This document shows positions 1 through 4,959 of a stretch of DNA of 5,108 bases, piece after piece (position 1 is the stretch's first letter; each line of letters opens with the position of its first letter). The translations under genes were made by a program, and so were the position numbers. A model generated the notes under the pieces. The model had not been told where the DNA came from. It ran no database searches and worked only from the letters and a program-made list of their open reading frames with translations. The stretch comes from Burkholderiales bacterium (lineage in GTDB: Bacteria > Pseudomonadota > Gammaproteobacteria > Burkholderiales > Burkholderiaceae_C). The stretch is from assembly GCA_947462175.1 (NCBI GenBank), contig CANHOE010000213.1, positions 1 through 5,108 on the forward strand, read 5' to 3'.

Positions 1-567
1 GTTCTTCGACACCGGCATGATCTTGCGCAGCAGCTTGAGCGCGGGGTTGCTCTCGAGCTCGGGCTCCTTGCCCGCCGCCCACCACATCTTGATGCCGGTT
101 AGCAGCAGGAAGGCGCCGAACAAATACAGCACCCAGTGGAACTGCGCGATCAGCCAACTGCCCACCAGGATCATCACCGTGCGCAGCACGATGGCGCCGA
201 TGATGCCGATCATCAGCACCCGCTTCTGGTAGGCCGGCGGCACCGCGAAGAAGGTGAAGATCATCAGGAAGACAAAGATGTTGTCCACCGCCAGCGACTT
301 CTCGATGAGATAGCCAGTGAGGAACTCGAACGCGCGGATGTCGGCTTCGGCAGCCACAGCGGGGTCGGCGTGGTTCCTCATGGCCCACCAGAAGAGGGCG
401 TTGAAGGCCAGGCTGAGCGCCACCCAGATGATCGACCAGCGTACCGCCTCGGGCACGGTCACTTCGTGGGCGCCCTGCTTCTTCAGCACGACGAAATCGA
501 TGAACAGTGCCGCCAGGACCGACACCAAGAAAAATCCCCACAGCCATGCTGGTGCGACAGAACTCAT
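1..567 (-). CDS. alx: TerC-family membrane protein, Alx-like manganese exporter (5' part; runs off left edge)
   Basis: The first 189 residues are present. No stop is reached before position 1, and the family is about 320 residues long (E. coli Alx 321), so roughly 130 C-terminal residues lie outside. Hydrophobic helices fall near residues 8-28, 43-63, 82-110, 116-141 and 143-163. The TerC (PF03741) hallmark is seen at residues 89-98 (EKSLAVDNIF), with acidic D95 and an earlier D24 inside helices, as expected for metal transport. The region from FLTGYLIEKSLAVDN through GSWLI, then FGAFLLLTG, matches what I remember of E. coli Alx almost residue for residue. Family knowledge: Alx/TerC proteins move Mn2+ across the inner membrane and help protect against manganese excess or feed exported metalloenzymes. 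The ATG at 565-567 has a GGGAG ribosome site (573-577) five bases upstream. A manganese riboswitch in the leader supports both the function and the regulation. TerC-type 'tellurium resistance' is the older name and less likely to be the true role. Confidence 0.93.
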   Translation of the reverse strand, partial: MSSVAPAWLWGFFLVSVLAALFIDFVVLKKQGAHEVTVPEAVRWSIIWVALSLAFNALFWWAMRNHADPAVAAEADIRAFEFLTGYLIEKSLAVDNIFVFLMIFTFFAVPPAYQKRVLMIGIIGAIVLRTVMILVGSWLIAQFHWVLYLFGAFLLLTGIKMWWAAGKEPELESNPALKLLRKIMPVSKN

Positions 568-572
568 GAAAA

Positions 573-608
573 CTCCCGGACAAGTTGATTGGACTGACCC
601 GGCCGGAG
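573..608 (-). promoter_or_regulatory. Possible ribosome-site-sequestering stem (riboswitch expression platform) of alx
   Basis: On the minus strand CTCCGG (plus 603-608) can pair with CCGGGAG (plus 573-579), with one bulged G. This would cover the GGGAG Shine-Dalgarno just before the alx start. It lies downstream of the aptamer, where a translational expression platform would be expected. No T-tract terminator is seen between aptamer and start codon, so control of translation is more likely than termination. The pairing is inferred by eye and short. A second small hairpin, CGTTC/GAACG, lies at 645-658. Confidence 0.4.
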
Positions 609-666
609 GTGACGCACTGACGGATGCAAGGCGCAGCACCGCAGCGTTCGCACGAACGACCGAGAT

Positions 667-804
667 GCCAAAGAGTCTTGCGGGTGAGGACCGACCACGT
701 GGTGGTGGATCTGACTGCGGGCCCGAGCCGACGATGTTGCCACCATCGGCCGTATTGACGGACTGCCGCGACGGCTTGGCGCCGTTCGCTACTCCCCCTT
801 CAGC
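667..804 (-). ncRNA. yybP-ykoY manganese riboswitch aptamer upstream of alx
   Basis: Read on the minus strand, the element opens with GCTGAAGGGGGAGTAGC and closes with GCAAGACTCTTTGGC. These are the conserved ends of the yybP-ykoY family (compare GGGGAGUAGC ... GCAAGACCUUU in the Lactococcus aptamer). The closing helix P1 pairs 796-804 with 667-675: nine base pairs including G-U wobbles. Inside are a hairpin at 771-785 (ACGGC/GCCGT), the conserved loop motif CCGTCAATACGG within 748-763 (compare CGUCAAUUCG), and a hairpin at 732-748 (CGATG/CATCG). Family knowledge: this class senses Mn2+ and precedes alx and mntP in E. coli. Binding turns on expression of manganese export genes. Its position directly before a TerC/Alx gene makes the call very secure. 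The exact distal boundaries of the internal helices are approximate. Confidence 0.92.
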
Positions 805-811
805 AGCGCGG

Positions 812-840
812 ATTATGGCGTGACTCGCGCTGCCTTTCAG
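812..840 (-). promoter_or_regulatory. Sigma70-like promoter for the riboswitch-alx transcript
   Basis: On the minus strand a -35 CTGAAA (plus 835-840, 4 of 6 matches) is followed by exactly 17 bases and a -10 CATAAT (plus 812-817, 5 of 6 matches). Initiation about seven bases downstream would fall at 804-806, precisely where the P1 helix of the riboswitch begins. This fit between two independently recognised signals is the main reason for the call. Confidence 0.68.
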
Positions 841-886
841 GTAGCAGGCGTCGTTTTCTGCGCCACCGGCGCGTTATTCTTGCCGC

Positions 887-1240
887 ATGAAGATCATCGT
901 TCGATGGCTGTTGCTGGCAGCCGCCTTGCTACTGGTGGCGTACGTTTACCCTGGTGTGACCGTCAGCAGCTTTGGCTCTGCAATGGTCGCGGCGTTCGTA
1001 CTGGGCTTGTTCAACACCCTGCTCAGACCGATTCTCGTGCTGCTGACTCTGCCGGTCACGCTGATCACGCTGGGCTTGTTCCTGTTCGTGATCAACGCGC
1101 TGATGTTCTATTTCGCAGCCAACGTGCTGTCGGGCCTGAGCGTTACGGGCTTCACCGCCGCCCTGATCGGCTCGCTGATCTACAGCCTGTGCGGCATGGT
1201 GATCGACGTGGCGATGGAGCGGATTTTTCCGTCGAAGTAA
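887..1240 (+). CDS. Small four-helix membrane protein, phage holin 4_2 / YvlD family
   Basis: 117 residues, almost entirely hydrophobic. Membrane segments lie near residues 4-22, 30-42, 50-78 and 87-108. The family signature (PF04020, Phage_holin_4_2) is clear around residues 40-73: LFNTLLRPIL followed by LTLPVTLITLGLF and INALMF. The length is normal for the family (about 110-130). Despite the name, members are mostly chromosomal in many bacteria and are not proven lysis proteins; their role is unknown. The ATG at 887 has no recognisable Shine-Dalgarno sequence: TTATTCTTGCCGC precedes it directly. A leaderless or weakly translated start is therefore possible, with TATTCT at 875-880 a poor -10 candidate. 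The gene diverges from alx, sharing the 319-base gap, and converges on the M48 protease gene 34 bases downstream. No link to manganese can be claimed beyond adjacency. Confidence 0.85.
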   Translation: MKIIVRWLLLAAALLLVAYVYPGVTVSSFGSAMVAAFVLGLFNTLLRPILVLLTLPVTLITLGLFLFVINALMFYFAANVLSGLSVTGFTAALIGSLIYSLCGMVIDVAMERIFPSK

Positions 1241-1247
1241 CGTCGTC

Positions 1248-1274
1248 GCCGGCGCGGCGCGCAGCCACGCCGGC
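1248..1274. terminator. GC-rich inverted repeat between convergent genes; possible shared terminator
   Basis: GCCGGCG (1248-1254) and CGCCGGC (1268-1274) form a 7-bp GC stem with a 13-base loop. It fills the 34-base gap between the holin-family stop (1240) and the protease stop (1275). It has no T-tract on either side, so it is not a canonical intrinsic terminator. It may only slow polymerase or protect 3' ends. Confidence 0.3.
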
Positions 1275-2969
1275 TCATTGGTAGCCGAGTTGCTCGGTCA
1301 GCAATTGCTTGCGCTGCGCTTCGATCACGCGCAGGCGCGAATCGATGACTGACGATTCAACAAAATCGGCTGTCGTCTGGTTGCTGCGAGCCAGGTTCTG
1401 GCCGGCCCTCAGGCGGTCGATGGCGCCGCGCAGGTCACCCATCACGTAGTGCGACTCCGCCTCGGCACGCAGCGACCGCAGGCCCCATCCGAACTGCGCA
1501 GAGACCCGGCCCAGCATGGCCCACGCCTCTGCATCGGAAGGGTAGCGCGCCACCCAGGTCTGCAGTTGTTCAGAGACCTGCCTCAATGCGTCATCGTCCT
1601 TGCGGGTGTTCAACGCGAGCGCGATCTGCGCTGCCATCAGCAAGGCCGGACGCGAAGTGGCCCGGGCGTCGGCAACCAACGGACCGGCCGCAGGCTTGGT
1701 CAGTCGGGCCAAGGTGGCCTGGGCCCGCGGCGCATCGCCGCGCTGCAGTTGCGATTCAGTAGCGAGCAGCAGCACCGCCCGCACGGCACGGCGATCTGGC
1801 GGCATGGCCACATCGGCAGGCGCGGCAGCACCCAGAGCCAGGTCCAGGGCCTTCTTGATCGACGCATCAGCGCGCGACCAGTCGCGCAGCAAGCTGGAGG
1901 CCAGCGCAGCCGAGTACGCATCGGCGAACTGTTCGGTGCGCGTGGCTTCGGCTGCCGGGTTTGCGGTGTCGAGGCGCTGCCAGCGTTGTAGCGCCTCGGC
2001 ACGCGGGTCCATCAGAACGCGGGCACGAGCCAGCGCAGCAGTGTGTTCGAGCGGGGTCGCAATAGACCCGGCCACAAGCACCACCGCCGGCAGTGCCGAC
2101 GCGCTGCCCGCTTCACCGGCCTCCAGTCGTGCTCGCGCCTCACCGATGCGCGCGGTGGTCAGCGGGTGGCTGCGCAAGTAAGGGAAGTTGCCGCTGTCAT
2201 TCAGACGCGAGGACTTCTGGAGCCGCTCGAACATCGAGGCCATGCCGGCCGGATCGAAGCCCGCGCTGGTCATCACCGACGCCCCGATGCGATCGGCCTC
2301 GCGCTCCATGTCGCGCGAGAAGTTCAACTGACCCTGAATGCCGACGGCCTGCCCGCTGGTGATCAACGCGCCTGCGGCATCACCGCCGCCGGATTGGGTG
2401 GCAGCGATCACGCCGAGGATGGTTGCCGCAATGCTGATCAGCGACTGCTGCCGACTGTTGGCAAAACCGCGGGCGATGTGGCGCTGATTGATGTGCGTCA
2501 TTTCATGCGCGAGCACCGAAGCCAGTTCGTCACGAGTCTGCGTGATCGCCATCAGGCCCAGGTGCACCCCCATGTAGCCACCAGGCAATGCAAAGGCATT
2601 GACGCTCGGCTCGCGCACCAGAAACGGCTGATAAGGGAAGCGCTCGCTGAGGTCTTCGCCCAGATCACCGCGCACCTTGGCCGCGGCCAGCAGGGGTTGC
2701 CAGAGCGACTGCAGGTACTCCAGAAGAATCGGGTCGTCGAGGTAGTCCGGGTCACGCCGGATGTCGCGCATGATCGCGTCGCCGAGATGCCGCTCGGTGG
2801 CGAGGCTGAAATCCGCCGCAGCGCTGTCGCCGAGCGAAGGCAGGTTGTTCTGTGCCCGTGCGAGGGGCAACAACGCGGTGGCCGTCAAGGAAACGCCCAG
2901 GACCCCGAGCCGGACAGCGCGCACGATGGCACGCGCGATTCGACATGAGCGGGGCAAGGTGCAGATCAA
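1275..2969 (-). CDS. bepA: Periplasmic M48 metalloprotease with TPR-like C-terminal region (BepA/YfgC type)
   Basis: 564 residues, somewhat longer than E. coli BepA (487). An N-terminal signal peptide is followed by a likely cleavage site after ARA (residues 37-39). The M48 peptidase domain (PF01435) spans about residues 55-285. It contains the zinc motif HEMTH (155-159), the third ligand E222 in EREAD (222-226), and the downstream SHPLT with H268, which matches the BepA regulatory histidine. The C-terminal half (about 300-560) is alanine- and arginine-rich and helical. It includes TPR-like units around YPSDAEAWAMLGRV and a MGDLRGAIDRL helix. Family knowledge: BepA acts at the BAM and LPS-transport machinery, helping assembly or degrading stalled outer-membrane proteins. 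The start is uncertain. TTG at 2969 is the first possible start after an in-frame TAA eight codons upstream, with only a weak GAAAG nearby. GTG at 2924 would give a shorter, more typical signal peptide (MRAVRLGVLG...). Transcribed divergently from moaC. Confidence 0.9.
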   Translation of the reverse strand: MICTLPRSCRIARAIVRAVRLGVLGVSLTATALLPLARAQNNLPSLGDSAAADFSLATERHLGDAIMRDIRRDPDYLDDPILLEYLQSLWQPLLAAAKVRGDLGEDLSERFPYQPFLVREPSVNAFALPGGYMGVHLGLMAITQTRDELASVLAHEMTHINQRHIARGFANSRQQSLISIAATILGVIAATQSGGGDAAGALITSGQAVGIQGQLNFSRDMEREADRIGASVMTSAGFDPAGMASMFERLQKSSRLNDSGNFPYLRSHPLTTARIGEARARLEAGEAGSASALPAVVLVAGSIATPLEHTAALARARVLMDPRAEALQRWQRLDTANPAAEATRTEQFADAYSAALASSLLRDWSRADASIKKALDLALGAAAPADVAMPPDRRAVRAVLLLATESQLQRGDAPRAQATLARLTKPAAGPLVADARATSRPALLMAAQIALALNTRKDDDALRQVSEQLQTWVARYPSDAEAWAMLGRVSAQFGWGLRSLRAEAESHYVMGDLRGAIDRLRAGQNLARSNQTTADFVESSVIDSRLRVIEAQRKQLLTEQLGYQ

Positions 2970-3004
2970 GAAGACTTTCGCAGTAGTGGTGAATTACCTC
3001 GCTT

Positions 3005-3031
3005 GAGCCGTCATCGCGGCTCGAGCGCTCG
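3005..3031. promoter_or_regulatory. Palindromes in the bepA-moaC divergent intergenic region
   Basis: GAGCCG (3005-3010) pairs with CGGCTC (3017-3022), and a perfect 10-base palindrome CGAGCGCTCG lies at 3022-3031. Just beyond is TATGAT (3036-3041), a good -10 match for moaC, but no convincing -35 lies 16-18 bases upstream. An operator for either divergent gene is possible, and chance is also plausible in GC-rich DNA. Confidence 0.25.
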
Positions 3032-3073
3032 TCACTATGATGCCAGCACGACATTGCTGCATTGTTTCCCACC

Positions 3074-3625
3074 ATGACCCCACCCGCCGAGGGCACTGCT
3101 CCCGCTACGCAACCAAGCGATCCATCGACCGCTGTCGCGAATCCGGAGGTCTCTCCGCTGACGCATTTCGATGCCGCGGGACAGGCGCACATGGTCGATG
3201 TCTCGGCGAAGGCCGAAACCCACCGCATCGCCCGGGCGCGAGGCCAGATTCGCATGCTTGCAACTACGCTGGCGCTGATCGAAGACGGACAGGCAGAAAA
3301 GGGTGACGTGCTGGGCGTGGCACGGATCGCAGCCATCCAGGCGGCCAAGCGCACCGCCGAGCTGATCCCGCTGTGCCACCCGCTGCCGATCACACGCGTC
3401 GCCATCGACTTCGACATCGACCGCGCTGCCAGCGTCATTCGCTGCACAGCACAGGTCGAGACACGGGGCCGCACTGGCGTCGAGATGGAAGCGCTGACGG
3501 CAGTGCAGATCGGTCTGCTGACCATCTACGACATGTGCAAGGCCGCCGACCGCGGCATGGTGATGGGCGAGATCCGGGTGCTGGAAAAACATGGTGGCAA
3601 GAGCGGGTCGTGGGTAAGTGGTTGA
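3074..3625 (+). CDS. moaC: Cyclic pyranopterin monophosphate synthase MoaC
   Basis: MoaC (PF01967) works with MoaA in the first step of molybdenum cofactor synthesis, converting the 3',8-cyclo-GTP intermediate to cyclic pyranopterin monophosphate in the cytoplasm. From LTHFDAAGQAHMVDVSAKAET onward the protein aligns collinearly with E. coli MoaC (161 residues). Numbering from the ATG at 3074 (183 residues), visible conserved sites are K76 (in EKGDV), the LCHPL motif near residue 101, GVEMEALTA near 136, and YDMCKA with K156, equivalents of the catalytic K51, H77, E112/E114 and K131. The protein carries about 28 extra, low-complexity Pro/Ala/Thr residues at the N terminus if ATG 3074 is used. 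No Shine-Dalgarno precedes that ATG or the in-frame TTG at 3062. A good GGAGGT at 3145-3150 sits seven bases before an in-frame CTG (3158), close to the E. coli start. The C terminus (GGKSGSWVSG) ends normally for the family. Confidence 0.94.
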   Translation: MTPPAEGTAPATQPSDPSTAVANPEVSPLTHFDAAGQAHMVDVSAKAETHRIARARGQIRMLATTLALIEDGQAEKGDVLGVARIAAIQAAKRTAELIPLCHPLPITRVAIDFDIDRAASVIRCTAQVETRGRTGVEMEALTAVQIGLLTIYDMCKAADRGMVMGEIRVLEKHGGKSGSWVSG

Positions 3626-3633
3626 TTAGAAGA

Positions 3634-3649
3634 GGCTTTTTTGAAAGCC
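3634..3649 (+). terminator. Small hairpin after moaC; weak terminator candidate
   Basis: GGCTTT (3634-3639) and AAAGCC (3644-3649) form a 6-bp stem with a TTTG loop, nine bases after the moaC stop. The T-run is inside the hairpin rather than after it, so a normal intrinsic terminator is not supported. Confidence 0.25.
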
Positions 3650-3714
3650 AAGCCGAATCCGCCGCATAGCAGCAACCACAAATCGACAGCCGAAACGCAC
3701 CTCAAACGATCGCT

Positions 3715-3732
3715 TGTCCAAATCCTGTCCAA
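3715..3732 (+). repeat. Two TGTCCAA direct repeats in helical phase, upstream of the integrase
   Basis: TGTCCAA occurs at 3715-3721 and again at 3726-3732, a period of 11 bases (about one helix turn), 14 bases before the integrase start. The integrase has an N-terminal arm-binding-type domain, so paired short repeats here could be arm-type sites or an operator for a regulator of the integrase. This is inference from position only. No further intergenic copy was found in the window. Confidence 0.4.
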
Positions 3733-3746
3733 CTGAGGATCAGGAA

Positions 3747-4730
3747 ATGGCTTCTTACAGGCAACGCAGCGGCAAGTGGCAAGCACGTGTTCTACGTGAT
3801 GGCTACCCAGACCAGACCAAAACTTTCGCAACCAAAGCTGATGCCGAAAAGTGGGCGCGGGCACTTGAGTCCGAAATCGACAAAGGGCAGTTCGTCAGTG
3901 TCAGCGAGGCCCAGCGGACCACTTTGGGTAATGTGATCGAGCGATATCTGGCAGAAGTTACGCCTTCAATGAAGGGGGCATCAGAAGACACGATTCGGCT
4001 CAAGGCCATCATGCGCAAACCTATTGCACGGTGGAGCATGGCTAACCTGAGTGCAGCCCGTATCGCTACGTTTCGGGATGAGCGGCTCAGAGAGGTCAGT
4101 GCGGGCACTGTGATCCGCGAACTGGCCTATTTGTCAGCCATCATCAACCAAGCGCGAAAAGAGTGGGGCATCAATGTGCCGAATCCGGTTCAGATGGTGC
4201 GCAAGCCGCAAAGCCCGCAATCACGGTCACGGGTACTCACCGATGATGAGATTTCAAAGCTGCTGATGGCGTTGGAGCCGACTGGACGGCGTAGCCAATG
4301 GACAAAGCCCGCTGTGCAACTTGCATTGGCCACGGCGATGCGTCGTGGCGAACTGCTGTCTCTTCGGTGGGAACACGTTGACTTGCAGAATCGGACGGCG
4401 TTTCTGTCAGACACCAAAAATGGGGAGTCGCGGACGGTGCCCCTGTCCACCGCGGCGGTGCAAGTGTTTGCGGAGTTGCCAAGGCACATCAGCGGTGTCG
4501 TGATTCCCGTCAAATTTTTTTCGCTGGATGCAGCATTCAAACGTGCTCGAAAACGTGCCGGACTCGAGGATGTGCGGTTTCATGACCTGCGGCGGACTGC
4601 TATCACCCGCATGGCCGAGAAGTTGCCAAACGTGATCGAATTGGCTGCCGTCAGTGGCCACAAGAGCTTGATGGTGCTTAAGCGGTACTACAGGCCAACA
4701 GCGTCAGAGCTTGCTCAAAAACTTGGGTAA
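3747..4730 (+). CDS. Tyrosine recombinase / phage-type integrase
   Basis: 327 residues, a complete, intact member of the phage integrase family (PF00589). Residues 1-50 (ASYRQRSGKWQARV...) resemble the small beta-sheet arm-DNA-binding domain. About 57-145 is the SAM-like core-binding domain. About 163-327 is the catalytic domain. The full active-site set is visible: R199 (ATAMRRGEL), K224 (DTKNGESR), H279 and R282 (FHDLRR), H305 (SGHKS) and nucleophile Y314 (KRYYRP). The ATG at 3747 is chosen because GAGGAT and AGGA (3735-3745) lie directly upstream and MASYRQRSGKW is the normal family start. A TTG at 3714 would add 11 residues overlapping the TGTCCAA repeats. Its position just past the 3' end of moaC, its lower GC than the genes to the left, and the unrecognised sequence after it suggest it marks the end of an integrated prophage or island. 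The target site cannot be identified because the other junction is outside. Confidence 0.93.
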   Translation: MASYRQRSGKWQARVLRDGYPDQTKTFATKADAEKWARALESEIDKGQFVSVSEAQRTTLGNVIERYLAEVTPSMKGASEDTIRLKAIMRKPIARWSMANLSAARIATFRDERLREVSAGTVIRELAYLSAIINQARKEWGINVPNPVQMVRKPQSPQSRSRVLTDDEISKLLMALEPTGRRSQWTKPAVQLALATAMRRGELLSLRWEHVDLQNRTAFLSDTKNGESRTVPLSTAAVQVFAELPRHISGVVIPVKFFSLDAAFKRARKRAGLEDVRFHDLRRTAITRMAEKLPNVIELAAVSGHKSLMVLKRYYRPTASELAQKLG

Positions 4731-4734
4731 ACAT

Positions 4735-4747
4735 CTCACCATGTGAG
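4735..4747 (+). terminator. Short hairpin after the integrase stop
   Basis: CTCAC (4735-4739) and GTGAG (4743-4747) form a 5-bp stem with a CAT loop, starting four bases after the integrase stop and followed by TTTGT. The stem is short and the T-tract is minimal, so any terminator function would be weak. Confidence 0.3.
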
Positions 4748-4748
4748 T

Positions 4749-4775
4749 TTGTAACTTCATCAGAGCGATGATAAA
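4749..4775 (+). promoter_or_regulatory. Weak promoter candidate for the gene at 4960
   Basis: TTGTAA (4749-4754, 4 of 6) and GATAAA (4770-4775, 4 of 6) are 15 bases apart, which is shorter than ideal. Initiation would fall near 4782, inside the 12-bp inverted repeat, giving a long structured leader of about 180 bases. Read-through from the integrase is an equal alternative. Confidence 0.25.
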
Positions 4776-4778
4776 TTT

Positions 4779-4808
4779 AGGTCACGTGCAGATCTATGCA
4801 CGTGACCT
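4779..4808. repeat. Perfect 12-bp inverted repeat with 6-base spacer
   Basis: AGGTCACGTGCA (4779-4790) and TGCACGTGACCT (4797-4808) are exact reverse complements around GATCTA. Each arm contains CACGTG. Neither side carries a proper T-tract, so it is a poor intrinsic terminator. It fits better as a dimeric-protein operator, a recombinase or replication site, or the first stem of the leader RNA of the downstream gene. Confidence 0.75.
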
Positions 4809-4885
4809 TGTAAGGGGTGGCTTTCCCAGAGTGCGGTTGCACATGAATACGCCAGCATCGCCCGGTGCCTTAATGCCGAAGGGCC

Positions 4886-4958
4886 GCTACAAAAAAAGGT
4901 CTCCACCTCGTTGGAGACAGCTTTGTAGCTTGATCTCCAGCACCACTTAGGAGATCAA
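4886..4958 (+). promoter_or_regulatory. Structured leader: two back-to-back stem-loops, the second hiding the Shine-Dalgarno site
   Basis: Stem I: GCTACAAA (4886-4893) pairs with TTTGTAGC (4922-4929), enclosing GTCTCCA (4899-4905) paired with TGGAGAC (4912-4918). Stem II starts at the very next base: TTGATCTCC (4930-4938) pairs with GGAGATCAA (4950-4958) across an 11-base loop. The GGAGA arm of stem II is the ribosome site of the GTG start at 4960. TCTCC and GGAGA each occur twice in alternating order, so GGAGA of stem I can instead pair with TCTCC of stem II (4911-4917 with 4934-4940, seven pairs including one wobble, with AGCT/AGCT in its loop). That would break both stems and free the second GGAGA. 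The pairings are read directly; switching is inference. Confidence 0.6.
4891..4918 (-). terminator. Minus-strand intrinsic terminator
   Basis: Read on the minus strand, GTCTCCA and TGGAGAC form a 7-bp stem with a 6-base loop, followed by one C and then seven T (plus 4891-4897). This is a textbook intrinsic terminator shape for transcription coming from the right. No convincing minus-strand gene ends here within the window, so it may end an antisense or regulatory RNA or a gene lying to the right. Confidence 0.5.
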
Positions 4959-4959
4959 A

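Noticed and set aside
136..823. Plus-strand open frames across the alx region
   Set aside because: They are antisense shadows of the TerC gene and its riboswitch. Composition is His/Arg/Asp-rich with no family signal, and the minus strand reads an unmistakable Alx homologue.
860..872. GCGCC/GGCGC hairpin upstream of the holin-family start
   Set aside because: Five GC pairs with a 3-base loop is common by chance in DNA of this composition, and nothing else supports a regulatory role.
820..1284. 154-residue plus-strand frame overlapping the holin-family gene
   Set aside because: Arg/His/Ala-rich out-of-frame shadow. The 887-1240 frame encodes a clear conserved membrane protein.
1449..2948. 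Long plus-strand frames inside the protease gene
   Set aside because: High-GC antisense frames with no domain pattern. The minus frame carries the complete M48 zinc site.
2752..3592. Minus-strand frames covering moaC
   Set aside because: Antisense to the well-conserved MoaC. One of them also overlaps the start of the protease gene out of frame.
3626..3746. tRNA gene or tRNA 3' end as the integrase attachment site
   Set aside because: I looked for T-loop (GTTCRA) and acceptor-stem patterns next to the integrase and found none.
4768..4950. 60-residue plus-strand frame starting MINLGHVQIYA
   Set aside because: It has only a poorly placed AGAG before the ATG and crosses the 12-bp inverted repeat and the structured leader. 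Its translation shows no recognisable pattern.
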